Below are positions 26,224 through 35,958 of a DNA stretch of 64,000 bases, one piece after another (the stretch's first letter is position 1; every line of letters begins with the position of its first letter). Both the position numbers and the translations under genes were made by a program. Source of the DNA: an uncultured Pseudomonadota bacterium (GTDB lineage: Bacteria > Pseudomonadota > Gammaproteobacteria > Burkholderiales > Burkholderiaceae_C); NCBI GenBank assembly GCA_945952465.1, contig CAMFIB010000001.1, forward strand, positions 806,001-870,000, in the 5' to 3' direction. Below the pieces are notes generated by a model. That model was not told where the DNA came from, searched no databases, and worked only from the letters and a program-made list of their open reading frames with translations.

Positions 26224-27060
26224 TTAACTCGAAAAAACCCTTGGCTGCTGGCCGCCAGCGCCTGGCGCATGCAGCCATTCCACGATGGCGGCGGTGAGCC
26301 TGGCCGGCTGGTCGCGGTGCGGCGAATGGCCGCAGGCGGGCAAGACGGCCAGCCGGGCATGGCCCGGCAACAGTTCGGCGATGCGCTCGATCTGCGCCAG
26401 CGTGCCGTATTCATCGTCAACACCCTGTATGGCAAGCACCGGCGACGCAATGCGGGCCACCTCCGGTTCGATGTTCCAGGCGCGGAAGGCCGGGCGCAGC
26501 CATGCGTGTCCCCAGCCCCAGAACGCGGAATCGGGCGAGGCGTGGTAGCGGCCCAGCCGCTGCCGCAGGTCACCGCTGCCGTAGGCCGCGCAAATCGCGG
26601 CAATGCTGGCGATGCCCACGTCTTCCACGAACAGGTGCGGCGCGATGGCAATCACGCTGGCGATGCGGTCGGGAAACCGGCTCGCCATCAGCAGTGCGAT
26701 GGAGGCGCCGTCGCTGTGGCCCAGCAGGTGCAAGGGCCGCTGGCCCTGCCAGACGCCGACAGCACGGAGGAAGTCCGGTACCGCCTCGTGGGCCTGGATG
26801 TGCATGAAGTCCGGCTGCCAGTCTTCGCCGTCCGGTCGCGGCGTGGACTGTCCGTAGCCCCGGCGCGAGAACACCAGGCCCTGCATGCCCAGCGCCTCGC
26901 ACAGGCGCTGCGGGTAGTCGCGCCACATGGCCACCGAGCCAAGGCCCTCGTGCAGGAACACCGCCAGCGGTGCGTCGGCCGTTGGGGCGGCGCCCACCCA
27001 CTGGAATTCGATGCGGGTGTCCTGCCCGCGAAACGCCACCGGCGCGAATTCGACCGCCAT
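26224..27060 (-). CDS. Alpha/beta-fold hydrolase in the benzoate gene series
   Basis: A 278-residue hydrolase. The oxyanion segment is FLHEGLGSVAMW, the nucleophile elbow GHSDGAS (Ser about residue 116), the acid probably in QGVDDEYGT, and the catalytic histidine in PACGHSPHRDQP. No signal peptide, so cytoplasmic. It is six bases downstream of the benzoate-CoA ligase gene, so certainly co-expressed. Hydrolases here may act on a CoA thioester or lactone side product; the substrate is not known. Confidence 0.88.
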   Translation of the reverse strand: MAVEFAPVAFRGQDTRIEFQWVGAAPTADAPLAVFLHEGLGSVAMWRDYPQRLCEALGMQGLVFSRRGYGQSTPRPDGEDWQPDFMHIQAHEAVPDFLRAVGVWQGQRPLHLLGHSDGASIALLMASRFPDRIASVIAIAPHLFVEDVGIASIAAICAAYGSGDLRQRLGRYHASPDSAFWGWGHAWLRPAFRAWNIEPEVARIASPVLAIQGVDDEYGTLAQIERIAELLPGHARLAVLPACGHSPHRDQPARLTAAIVEWLHAPGAGGQQPRVFSS

Positions 27061-27066
27061 CGCGTG

Positions 27067-28659
27067 TCAGCGCAGGGCCGCTGCCGCGCGCTCGCGCAGG
27101 CGGAACCGCTGGATCTTTCCGGTGGCGGTCTTCGGCAGTTCGGCGATGACCTCGATGCTGCGCGGGTACTTGTGGGGCGCCAGCCGGTCCTTCACGAACA
27201 GCTTCAGCTCTTCTTCGGTGGCGGCCTGGCCGGCCTTGAACACGACGTAGGCCTTGGTCTTGACGAGTCCGTCCCTGTCTTCTGCGCCAATGACGGCGCA
27301 TTCCAGCACGCTGGGGTGCTGCATCAGCGTGCCTTCGACCTCGAAGGGCGACACGTAGAGGCCGCTGACCTTCAGCATGTCGTCGCTGCGGCCGCCGTAG
27401 GTGTAGTAGCCCTCCGCGTCCACCACGTACTTGTCGCCGCTGCGCGTCCATTCGCCGGCGAAGGTGGATTTGGTTTTTTCCCGGTTGTTCCAGTACATCA
27501 GCGCGGCGCTGGGGCCGCTGATCTGCAGCTCACCGATCTCGCCCACCCCGCAGGTCTGGCCTTCGTCGTTCACCAGCCGCAGCCGGTAGCCGGGTACCGG
27601 CTTGCCGGTGGTGCCATAACGTACCTCGCCCGGCCGGTTGCTCAGGAAGATGTGCAGCATTTCCGTGGAGCCGATGCCGTCGAGGATGTCGCAGCCATAT
27701 TCGGCCGCCCACTTGCGCCCGATCTCGGCCGGCAGGGCCTCGCCCGCGCTGGTGCAGACGCGCACCGCCATCTCCCCGCGCGGGGGGCGCTGCGGTTCGG
27801 ACAGCAGGCCGGCGAACAAGGTGGGCACGCCGCAGAACACGCTGGGGCGGTGGCGCGTCAGCGTCGAGAAAACGTCGGCCGGTGTCGGCCGTGTCGGCAG
27901 CAGCACGGTGGTGGCGCCCACGCTCAGTGGAAAGGTGAGGGCGTTGCCAAGGCCGTAGGCGAAGAACAGCTTGGCGGCGGAGAACACCACGTCCGATTCG
28001 CGCAGGCCGAGCACGCCGCGTCCGTACAGTTCGGCGGTCTGGATCAGGTGGCTGTGCAGGTGCACGGTGCCCTTGGGTGCGCCGGTGGAGCCGCTGGAGT
28101 AGAGCCAGAAGCAAGGGTCGTCGGCACAGGTGGCGCTGACGCGCGGCGCCGGGTCGGCCGTCGAGACGAACGCATCGAAGCGGAGCTGGCCCGGCCCCGC
28201 TTCGCCACCGGCCACGATGACGTGCCGAAGCGCATCGACCTGGCCGATGAACCCCGCGAACGACGGCAGCAGCGCGGCCGACACCAGCAGCGCCTGGGCA
28301 CGCGAGTCGCGCAGCATGTATTCGAACTCGCGCGGCGTCAGCAGCGTGTTGACCGCCACCGGCACCACACCGGCCAGGATGCTGCCCAGAAAAGCCACCG
28401 GCCAGTCCAGCGTGTCGTGCATGCACAGCAGCACGCGGGTCTCCTGAGCCACGCCGAGCCGCCGCAGGCCGTTGGCGAACCGGTGGGCGCGGTCGGCCAG
28501 CTCGCCGTAGGTGATGGATTCACCCGTGGCGGCATTGACATAGGCCGGCTTGCCGCCGCGCGCGGCATGGCGGGCGAGCAGGTCGAAAGCCGCGTTGTAC
28601 TCGCGCGGTACCGTCACCAGCGGCGGGCTCACGGCATGGTTGGCTTCGCTGAGGGGCAT
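27067..28659 (-). CDS. Benzoate-CoA ligase
   Basis: A 530-residue adenylating enzyme converting benzoate, ATP and CoA to benzoyl-CoA, the entry step of the box pathway. The P-loop-like A3 motif is YSSGSTGAPKGTVHLH; A5 is GIGSTEMLHIFLSN, the form seen in benzoate/4-hydroxybenzoate ligases; A8 is YTYGGRSDDMLKVSG; the A10 lysine is in PKTATGKIQRFRLRE. The length agrees with the benzoate-CoA ligase family (about 520-535). It lies between a flavodoxin gene and an alpha/beta hydrolase gene. The exact ring substrate range is inferred from this and the boxCBA genes 22 kb away. Confidence 0.93.
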   Translation of the reverse strand: MPLSEANHAVSPPLVTVPREYNAAFDLLARHAARGGKPAYVNAATGESITYGELADRAHRFANGLRRLGVAQETRVLLCMHDTLDWPVAFLGSILAGVVPVAVNTLLTPREFEYMLRDSRAQALLVSAALLPSFAGFIGQVDALRHVIVAGGEAGPGQLRFDAFVSTADPAPRVSATCADDPCFWLYSSGSTGAPKGTVHLHSHLIQTAELYGRGVLGLRESDVVFSAAKLFFAYGLGNALTFPLSVGATTVLLPTRPTPADVFSTLTRHRPSVFCGVPTLFAGLLSEPQRPPRGEMAVRVCTSAGEALPAEIGRKWAAEYGCDILDGIGSTEMLHIFLSNRPGEVRYGTTGKPVPGYRLRLVNDEGQTCGVGEIGELQISGPSAALMYWNNREKTKSTFAGEWTRSGDKYVVDAEGYYTYGGRSDDMLKVSGLYVSPFEVEGTLMQHPSVLECAVIGAEDRDGLVKTKAYVVFKAGQAATEEELKLFVKDRLAPHKYPRSIEVIAELPKTATGKIQRFRLRERAAAALR

Positions 28660-28713
28660 GGTGTCTCCTTGGGCTGGCGGTTGGCCGCTCGTGTGTTCAG
28701 TGGCGCAGGCCGT

Positions 28714-29190
28714 TCATCCGGGCGTGTCGGCGAGCATGGCCTGCAGCCAGCCGCGGCACCATTCGGCGGCCGCTGCTTCCGGTGGTTCGCCGGTGCAGGC
28801 GTCGTGGCACCAGACGTCGACCAGGCGGCGGGCGCCGAGGTCTTGCAGCTTCTCGTCGAAGCGTCGCCCGCCGCCGCAGAAGGTGTCACCGTAGCTGCGG
28901 TCGCCCAGCGCCACCACCGCGTAGCGCACATGGCCCAGGTAGCGTGGCTGCGCGTCGAAGGACGCGTAGAGCGCGAAAGCGCCGTCGGGCACGTCGCCCG
29001 AGCCGTGCGTGGAGCAGCAGATGAGGTGGATTGCGTCTTCCTCCGGGTTCGCATCAAATACCCGCAGGTCGAGCCCCTCCATCGGTTGGATGTCAACGGT
29101 GTCCACCAGATCGGCACAATGCCAAGCGATGGCCTGCGCGACCCCCTGGGCGGTTTGCGTCACGGTGCCGACGAGAATCTTGAGTTTCAT
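28714..29190 (-). CDS. Flavodoxin-domain protein (MioC-like)
   Basis: A 158-residue FMN-binding protein. The phosphate loop is GTVTQTAQGVAQ, the first FMN-flanking loop STHGSGDVPDGA, and the second VALGDRSYGDTFCGGG. The layout resembles MioC or the flavodoxin domain of sulfite reductase. ATG at 29190 gives MKLKILVGTV. It is the first gene of the benzoate-CoA ligase operon, divergent from boxR, so it may supply electrons to a ring-attacking enzyme; that is inference. BoxA has its own FAD and iron-sulfur domains, so the flavodoxin is not an obvious requirement. Confidence 0.88.
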   Translation of the reverse strand: MKLKILVGTVTQTAQGVAQAIAWHCADLVDTVDIQPMEGLDLRVFDANPEEDAIHLICCSTHGSGDVPDGAFALYASFDAQPRYLGHVRYAVVALGDRSYGDTFCGGGRRFDEKLQDLGARRLVDVWCHDACTGEPPEAAAAEWCRGWLQAMLADTPG

Positions 29191-29210
29191 GAGTGCATGA
29201 ATTAAATTGC

Positions 29211-29238
29211 TTGTAACCAACGAATAATGAAATATATT
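29211..29238 (+). promoter_or_regulatory. Predicted boxR promoter
   Basis: TTGTAA (29211-29216), a 16-base spacer and TATATT (29233-29238). Its -10 is embedded in an operator-like palindrome at 29229-29240. The spacing and overlap match the boxC promoter at 51128-51155. Confidence 0.6.
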
Positions 29239-29248
29239 GCAATATTCG
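29229..29248 (+). promoter_or_regulatory. Candidate BoxR operator O3 in the boxR/flavodoxin intergenic region
   Basis: GAAATATATTGC (29229-29240) differs by one base from the palindrome GAA-N-TATA-N-TTC found twice before boxC. It overlaps the perfect palindrome ATATTGCAATAT (29234-29245), and an outer inverted repeat CGAATA (29221-29226) / TATTCG (29243-29248) surrounds both. The 94-base gap between divergent starts is strikingly AT-rich. Confidence 0.55.
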
Positions 29249-29284
29249 ACGCTTGTGGTGGTTTTTTAGGCCAAGGAGAGTCGC

Positions 29285-30184
29285 TTGTCTAGTGCGGGAC
29301 CGCAAGAGGCGCGGAACATCGCGGCCTCGACCCTGGCCGATCTGGGTGCCCGCGTTCGTGCGTGGCGCGCCCGCCGCGGCATGACGCGGCGCCAGCTTGC
29401 CACCGATTCCGGCCTGAGCGAGCGCTTTCTGGCCGACGTGGAGACGGGCAAGGGCAATGTGTCGATCAATTCCCTGGAGCTGACGGCCCGGGCGCTGAAC
29501 ATTCCGCTGATCGAACTGCTGCACGACGCGCCCCGCCCGGCACTGGCGCGCGTGCAGGGCCTGCTGGCGCGGCTGGACGACGTGCAGCTCGATCAACTGC
29601 ACGGGCTGCTGTCGGCCCGCTACGGCGTGGCCAACATCGAGGGGCGTGAGCAGCGCATCGCGCTGATCGGCTTGCGGGGGGCCGGCAAATCGACCCTGGG
29701 CGCGCAACTGGCGGCCCAGCGCAACGTGCCCTTCATCGAGCTGGACCGGGAGATCGAGCGGGAGGCCGGCACCAGCATGAGCGAGATCCTGCTGCTGCAC
29801 GGGCAGGCGGGCTATCGGCGCTACGAGCGGCGAGCCATGTTCCGCATCGCGGAGGACTGCGCCAAAGGGGTGGTGATGACCACCGGCGGCAGCATCGTGA
29901 GCGAACGCGAGACCTTCGACCTGCTTCAAAGCCACTTCTATTGCGTGTGGCTCAAGGCCAGCCCGGAGGAGCACATGTCGCGCGTGGTGGCCCAGGGCGA
30001 CATGCGCCCGTTCGACGCCACACGGGGCGCCACGATGGAAGCCATGGACGACCTGCGCCGGATTCTGGCGAGCCGGGAGTCGCTGTACGCGCGGGCCGAT
30101 GCGGTGGTGGACACGGCCGCGCGCAATGAGCGTCAGTCGTTCCGGGATCTGGAAAGGGTGGTGGCGCCCGCGACGCCGGCCTGA
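29285..30184 (+). CDS. boxR: BoxR-type regulator: XRE helix-turn-helix fused to a shikimate-kinase-like domain
   Basis: A 299-residue transcriptional regulator. An N-terminal XRE-type helix-turn-helix (about 20-75, RVRAWRARRGMTRRQLATDS and LSERFLADVETGKGNVS) is joined to a C-terminal shikimate-kinase fold (about 120-290). The latter keeps the Walker A loop GLRGAGKST, and LDREIEREAGTSMSEI and TTGGSIV align with the kinase. BoxR/BzdR family members sense benzoyl-CoA with this domain and repress the pathway genes. TTG at 29285 is taken as start because AAGGAG lies 6-11 bases before it. It is divergent from the ligase operon. Confidence 0.93.
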   Translation: MSSAGPQEARNIAASTLADLGARVRAWRARRGMTRRQLATDSGLSERFLADVETGKGNVSINSLELTARALNIPLIELLHDAPRPALARVQGLLARLDDVQLDQLHGLLSARYGVANIEGREQRIALIGLRGAGKSTLGAQLAAQRNVPFIELDREIEREAGTSMSEILLLHGQAGYRRYERRAMFRIAEDCAKGVVMTTGGSIVSERETFDLLQSHFYCVWLKASPEEHMSRVVAQGDMRPFDATRGATMEAMDDLRRILASRESLYARADAVVDTAARNERQSFRDLERVVAPATPA

Positions 30185-30192
30185 GCGGCGGC

Positions 30193-30269
30193 TGGCCTGC
30201 CCGACAGGAATCGAACCTGTGACCCTCGGCTTAGAAGGCCGATGCTCTATCCAACTGAGCTACGGGCAG
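30193..30269 (-). tRNA. tRNA-Arg (anticodon TCT)
   Basis: On the minus strand a 77-base tRNA: acceptor CTGCCCG (30269-30263) with CGGGCAG, anticodon stem TCGGC/GCCGA, loop CTTCTAA with anticodon TCT, T-loop TTCGAAT, encoded CCA at 30195-30193. It decodes AGA and AGG, rare codons in a G+C-rich genome. Confidence 0.96.
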
Positions 30270-30282
30270 AGTAAGGCCACGG

Positions 30283-30359
<77 letters not shown>

Positions 30360-30369
30360 ACGATCCCCG

Positions 30370-30375
30370 ATTCTA
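30370..30375 (-). promoter_or_regulatory. -10 box of the tRNA-Pro/tRNA-Arg transcript
   Basis: On the minus strand TAGAAT (30375-30370) lies 11 bases before the tRNA-Pro 5' end. No convincing -35 is seen. Confidence 0.55.
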
Positions 30376-30408
30376 TCCGGGCTTGCGGCGGCCACCGGCC
30401 CCGCGCCC

Positions 30409-31668
<1,260 letters not shown>

Positions 31669-31691
31669 GGGGTGTTGTCCTTGTTGCGTCT

Positions 31692-32777
31692 TCAGGCGCG
31701 CTGCGCGAAGCGCCACGCCATTTCCGCCAGCGGCCGCGCGCCGGCACCGGCGCTGCCCGCCTGCGCGCTGGCCGCCGTGCCGGTTTCCACCCGCTTGGCG
31801 ATGCCCTGCAGGATGGCGGCGATGCGGAACAGGTTGTAGGCGAGGTAGAAGTTCCAGTCCTGCTTCAGCGCCTCCGGCGTGGTGACGCCGGTGCGCTCGC
31901 AGTAGCGGCGGATGTACTCGGTTTCGCTCGGGATGCCGAGCGCCTGCGTGTCGAGCCCGCCGATGCCGCGGAACGAGCCGGGCGGGATGTGCCAGGCCAT
32001 GCAGTGGTAGCTGAAGTCGGCCAGTGGGTGGCCCAGCGTGGACAGCTCCCAGTCCAGCACCGCCAGCACGCGCGGCTCGGTGGGGTGGAAGATGAGGTTG
32101 TCCATCCGGTAGTCGCCGTGCACGATGGACACCTTGCTCTCGTCGCGCGCGCCGGCCGGGATGTGGGCCGGCAGCCAGGCGATGAGTTCGTCCATGGCCG
32201 CAATCGGCTGCGTGACCGACGCTTGGTACTGCTTGCTCCAGCGGCCGATCTGGCGCTCGAAGTAGTTGCCCGGCTTGCCGTAGTCGGCCATGCCGCAGGC
32301 CGCCACGTCGACCGTGTGCAGCGCGGCCTGCACGCGGTTCATCTCGTCGTAGATGGCGCCGCGCTGCTCGCGCGTGAAGCCGGGCAGCGACTGGTCCCAC
32401 AACACCCGGCCCTCCACGAAGGCCATCACGTAGAACGCGCGGCCGATGACGGATTCGTCTTCGCACAGGCACAGCATCTCGGCCACCGGTACGTCGGAGC
32501 CGCGCAGCGCGTGCATCACCCGGTACTCGCGCTCGATCGCATGGGCCGACGGCAGCAGCCTGGCGGCCGGGCCCGGCTTGGCGCGCATCACGTAGGCGCG
32601 ACCCGGCGTGACGAGCTTGTAGGTGGGGTTGGACTGGCCGCCCTTGAACTGTTCGACCGTCAGCGGGCCCTCGAAGCCCGGCAGCGCCTGTTCGAGGTGG
32701 CGGGTGAGGGCGACGGTGTCGAGGCCACTGCCGTCTTTGAGTGCGCGGGTGCCGACGAAATGGTCGAAATCACCCAT
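31692..32777 (-). CDS. APH-family phosphotransferase, ACAD10/11-associated type
   Basis: A 361-residue kinase-like protein. The nucleotide-binding part has [14 protein letters not shown] and [11 protein letters not shown]; the catalytic loop is [14 protein letters not shown] (H-x-D-x4-N), and the metal-binding aspartate is in [14 protein letters not shown]. In ACAD10/ACAD11 proteins this kinase domain is fused to an acyl-CoA dehydrogenase and phosphorylates 4-hydroxyacyl-CoAs; here the two are separate but adjacent. The same job is a reasonable inference. No antibiotic-resistance role is suggested by context. Confidence 0.88.
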   Translation of the reverse strand: MGDFDHFVGTRALKDGSGLDTVALTRHLEQALPGFEGPLTVEQFKGGQSNPTYKLVTPGRAYVMRAKPGPAARLLPSAHAIEREYRVMHALRGSDVPVAEMLCLCEDESVIGRAFYVMAFVEGRVLWDQSLPGFTREQRGAIYDEMNRVQAALHTVDVAACGMADYGKPGNYFERQIGRWSKQYQASVTQPIAAMDELIAWLPAHIPAGARDESKVSIVHGDYRMDNLIFHPTEPRVLAVLDWELSTLGHPLADFSYHCMAWHIPPGSFRGIGGLDTQALGIPSETEYIRRYCERTGVTTPEALKQDWNFYLAYNLFRIAAILQGIAKRVETGTAASAQAGSAGAGARPLAEMAWRFAQRA

Positions 32778-32792
32778 GGCGCGCGGCTCCGT

Positions 32793-33512
32793 TCAGAGGC
32801 TGGACTCGGCCACCCGTTTCAGGCCGTCCCGGTCGCGCACCACCAGGCCGCCCGGATCGATGCGGATGCTGCCGTCGCGCTCCATGGCCTTCAGCTCCTG
32901 GTTGACGCGCTGGCGCGAGGCGCCCAGCAGCTGCGCCAGTTCTTCCTGCGCCAGTTGCAGACCGATGCGCACGTCGTCCGTCTCGGCCAGGCAAGGCACG
33001 CCGTAGCTGCGCACCAGATGCAGCAGCTGCTTGGCCAGCCGCGCGCGCAGCGGCAAGGTGTTGAGGTCTTCCACCAGCCCGAACAGCAGCCGGATGCGCC
33101 GAGCCTGCAGCCGCATCAGTGCTTCGTACAGCTCGACGTGCGACTGCAGGATTTTCTGGAAGTCGCCACGCGCCACGCACAGCAGCACGGTTTCGCCATG
33201 GGCATAGGCATCGTGCGTGCGGCGGTCGCCGTCGAAGATCGCCACGTCGCCGAACCAGATGCCCGGTTCGATGTAGGTGAGCGTGATCTGCTTGCCGGAG
33301 ATCGACGTGGAGCTGACGCGCACCGCACCGCGCGCGACCGCGCACCAGTCGGTGGGCGGGTCGCCGCGGGCTGCGATCAGTTCGCCGTCGCGGTAGCGCT
33401 GGACGTAGGCGCATCGGAGTATGTCGTGACGAAGGGAAGGGGAAAGCGAGGCGAACCAGCGGCCGCTGTTGATCGCCTCTCGCTCTTCCATCGTAAGAAT
33501 CGGGTCGTCCAT
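32793..33512 (-). CDS. Crp/Fnr-family transcriptional regulator
   Basis: A 239-residue regulator. The cyclic-nucleotide-binding-like domain covers about residues 20-140 (DGELIAARGDPPTDWCAVAR, GIWFGDVAIFDGDRRTHDAY), and the C-terminal winged helix is at about 175-235 (LAQEELAQLLGASRQRVNQE). No N-terminal cysteine cluster, so not an Fnr oxygen sensor; the ligand is unknown. ATG at 33512 is chosen because AGGA lies 7 bases upstream; a start at 33575 would add 21 residues. It sits with beta-oxidation genes and probably controls them. Confidence 0.87.
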   Translation of the reverse strand: MDDPILTMEEREAINSGRWFASLSPSLRHDILRCAYVQRYRDGELIAARGDPPTDWCAVARGAVRVSSTSISGKQITLTYIEPGIWFGDVAIFDGDRRTHDAYAHGETVLLCVARGDFQKILQSHVELYEALMRLQARRIRLLFGLVEDLNTLPLRARLAKQLLHLVRSYGVPCLAETDDVRIGLQLAQEELAQLLGASRQRVNQELKAMERDGSIRIDPGGLVVRDRDGLKRVAESSL

Positions 33513-33605
33513 GAACTGTCCTGCGAGTGACTTCCGAAAAGGGAATTGTCGCGTCAGGGACCACCCCTCCGCCACAGGGTTGTCACCTGCGTGTCTGGCG
33601 CTGTT

Positions 33606-34388
33606 CTAAGCGCCGTAGTCGGGCTTCTGCTTGGCGAGAAAGGCGTTGATGCCGATGCCGGCGTTGGCATGGTGCAGGTTGCGCACGAACTGGTCGCGTT
33701 CGGCCGCCAACTGGCGGTTCAGCGAGGTGTGGGGCGCGTCGTTGAGCAGGTCCTTGATGCTGGCCAGCACGTTGGGCGCACGACCGTTCAGACGCTCCGC
33801 CAACTGCAGCGCGAGGTCGAGGGCCTGGCCCGTTTCGGCCACGCGGTTGACCACGCCCAGCGCGGCCAGCCTCTCGGCACCGATGCGCTCGCCGTTCATC
33901 AGCAGTTCGCTGGCCAGTGCACGCGGCAGCGCCTGGCGCAGCGCCCAGGTGGCGCCACCGTCGGGCGACAGGCCGACGTTGGCATAGGCCATGACGAACG
34001 CCGCGTCGCGCGCGGCGACGATGAAGTCGCAGGCCAGCGCGAGCGAGAAGCCGGCGCCGGCCGCCGCGCCCTCGACCGCCGCGATCACCGGCTTGGGAAA
34101 GGCGCGGATCGCCTCGATCCAGTTGTGCAGGCCTTCGATGCTCTGCACCTGCACCTCGGGTGGCTGCTGGCGGTTGTTCAGCAGCCGTTGCAGGTTGCCG
34201 CCGGCGCAGAACGTGGCCCCTTCGCCGGTGATGACGACGCTGCGCACCTCGGCGCTGCCTTCTGCCGCGTTCAGCGCCTCCACGCCGGCGGCGTAGATCT
34301 CGGGGCCGAGCGCGTTGCGGTGTTCCGGGTTGCTCAGGGTGAGCACCATGGTTCGGCCCTGGCTCGCGCTTTTCAGAATGGCCGGCAT
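33606..34388 (-). CDS. Crotonase-family protein, PaaG-like enoyl-CoA isomerase/hydratase
   Basis: A 260-residue member of the enoyl-CoA hydratase/isomerase family. The oxyanion regions are ATFCAGGNLQRL and GAAAGAGFSLALACD. The two catalytic glutamates of true hydratases are replaced (Ser115, Tyr135 by my alignment), while an aspartate in LSPDGGATW (D143) matches the catalytic Asp of PaaG. That favours an isomerase, which would fit moving the double bond of 3,4-dehydroadipyl-CoA before beta-oxidation; this is inference. It is 4 bases downstream of the 3-hydroxyacyl-CoA dehydrogenase gene. Confidence 0.87.
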   Translation of the reverse strand: MPAILKSASQGRTMVLTLSNPEHRNALGPEIYAAGVEALNAAEGSAEVRSVVITGEGATFCAGGNLQRLLNNRQQPPEVQVQSIEGLHNWIEAIRAFPKPVIAAVEGAAAGAGFSLALACDFIVAARDAAFVMAYANVGLSPDGGATWALRQALPRALASELLMNGERIGAERLAALGVVNRVAETGQALDLALQLAERLNGRAPNVLASIKDLLNDAPHTSLNRQLAAERDQFVRNLHHANAGIGINAFLAKQKPDYGA

Positions 34389-34392
34389 GGCG

Positions 34393-35913
34393 TCACGGCT
34401 CCACGTGCAGCAGGCTCAGGCCCAGCGCGCCACGGCGGCGCAGCCAGGGGCTGGGGCGGTAGCGCGGGTCGGCATAGACCGTGTGCATGTTGAACAAGAT
34501 CTCCAGCATGCTGGGCGAGCCGTAGCGGGTGCCCATGTTGAGCGGGCCCATGGGGTAGCCGAGGCCGAGCACCACCGCAGTTTCCAGGTCTTCCGGGCTG
34601 CAGATGCCCTGCTGGCACATGTCGGACGCGATGTTGATCAGGGTAGCCAGCACGCGCTGCGTGACGAAGCCGCCGCTGTCGCGGATCACGCTCACCGGCT
34701 TGCCGTCGCGTGCGAAGAGCGCATGGGCGGCGTCGCGCATCGCCGGCTTGGTGGCGGGGTTGGTAGCAATGACGCGGCGCTTGGTGGCCTGGTCTTCCAC
34801 CAGCATGTCGATGCCGACCGTGCGCGCCGGGTCGAGCCGGCCGACCGCTGCCACGGTGGTGATGTCGAAGCCCAGCGGCGCCACGACGATCAGCGCCTGA
34901 TCCGACGGCCTTTCGCCGTTCTCGACCACCGCGCCGAGCTTCTCGATCAGCGCCTGCAGGTCGGCGCGGCGCGTGGCCTGCGGGGGCAGCCACACCGGCG
35001 GCAGATTCACCACCTCCGGCACCCGCGGTTCCGGCGGCACCTGGGCCACGCCACCCTCGTACTTGTAAAAGCCTTCGCCCACCTTCTTGCCGACCACGCC
35101 GCCGGCCAGCCGCTGCGCCGTGATGACGCTGGGCCTGAAGCGGGGCTCTTCAAAGTACTGGTGATAGATGGACTCCATCACCGGGTGGGAGACGTCGAGC
35201 GCGGTCAGGTCCATCAGCTCGAACGGGCCGAGCTTGAAGCCGACCTGGTCGCGCAGGATGCGGTCGATGGTGGCGAAATCGGCCACGCTTTCGCCCACGA
35301 TGCGCAGCGCTTCCGTGCCGTAGCCGCGGCCCGCGTGGTTGACGATGAAACCCGGCGTGTCCTGCGCGCGCACCGGCGTGTGGCCGAGCTGCTTGACGCA
35401 GTGGCTGAGCCGGTCCAGCGTTTCTGGCGCGGTGCGGATGCCGGGAATCACCTCCACCACCCGCATCAGCGGCACCGGGTTGAAGAAGTGCAGGCCGCCG
35501 AAACGGCCCGGGTGTTTCAGCCCGGCAGCGATGGCGGTGATCGACAGCGACGAGGTGTTGCTGGCCAGCACCGCCGTTTCCGGCACGATGTCCTCGAGCT
35601 GCGCAAAGAGGCTGCGCTTCACGTCGAGCCGCTCCACGACTGCCTCGACCACGAGCTGGCAATCGGCCAGGTCGCCCAGCGCGCCAACCACCACCAGCTT
35701 CTGCTGCAGGCTCTTGAGCTGCAGCGCCTTGAGGCGGCCCTTCTCGACCAGCTTCTCCCATTGCTCGCCGATCGCCTGGACGGCGGCTTCGGCGGCGCCG
35801 GGTGCGGCGTCGAACAGTTTGACGGTGGACCCGGACTGGGCCGCGAGCTGGGCGATGCCACGGCCCATGGCGCCGGTGCCGACCAGGCCGATGGTGGAGA
35901 AGACGATGCTCAT
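34393..35913 (-). CDS. 3-Hydroxyacyl-CoA dehydrogenase, PaaH-like (3-hydroxyadipyl-CoA type)
   Basis: A 506-residue NAD-dependent dehydrogenase. The Rossmann motif is TIGLVGTGAMGRGIAQLA, the substrate/NAD contacts SNTSSLSITAIA and HFFNPVPLMRVVEVI, followed by a first C-terminal helical domain (GFIVNHAGRGYGTEALRI) and a second one (GGFVTQRVLATLINIASDMC). The duplicated C-terminal domain and length are as in PaaH/PaaC, which oxidises 3-hydroxyadipyl-CoA to 3-oxoadipyl-CoA. That step is shared by phenylacetate and benzoyl-CoA routes; with the thiolase at 55701 it would complete the box pathway. Confidence 0.9.
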   Translation of the reverse strand: MSIVFSTIGLVGTGAMGRGIAQLAAQSGSTVKLFDAAPGAAEAAVQAIGEQWEKLVEKGRLKALQLKSLQQKLVVVGALGDLADCQLVVEAVVERLDVKRSLFAQLEDIVPETAVLASNTSSLSITAIAAGLKHPGRFGGLHFFNPVPLMRVVEVIPGIRTAPETLDRLSHCVKQLGHTPVRAQDTPGFIVNHAGRGYGTEALRIVGESVADFATIDRILRDQVGFKLGPFELMDLTALDVSHPVMESIYHQYFEEPRFRPSVITAQRLAGGVVGKKVGEGFYKYEGGVAQVPPEPRVPEVVNLPPVWLPPQATRRADLQALIEKLGAVVENGERPSDQALIVVAPLGFDITTVAAVGRLDPARTVGIDMLVEDQATKRRVIATNPATKPAMRDAAHALFARDGKPVSVIRDSGGFVTQRVLATLINIASDMCQQGICSPEDLETAVVLGLGYPMGPLNMGTRYGSPSMLEILFNMHTVYADPRYRPSPWLRRRGALGLSLLHVEP

Positions 35914-35958
35914 GGCGGAATTATCGGACAGCGTTCCGCCCGCGGCGGCGCGGGGGTG

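Noticed and set aside
26218-29205. A 995-codon plus-strand frame opposite the hydrolase, benzoate-CoA ligase and flavodoxin genes
   Set aside because: Low-complexity Arg/His/Gln-rich translation, no domains; it covers three well-recognised minus-strand genes.
31692-32777. Phosphotransferase as an aminoglycoside-resistance gene
   Set aside because: Neighbouring acyl-CoA dehydrogenase and sequence features point to the ACAD10/11-associated kinase group.
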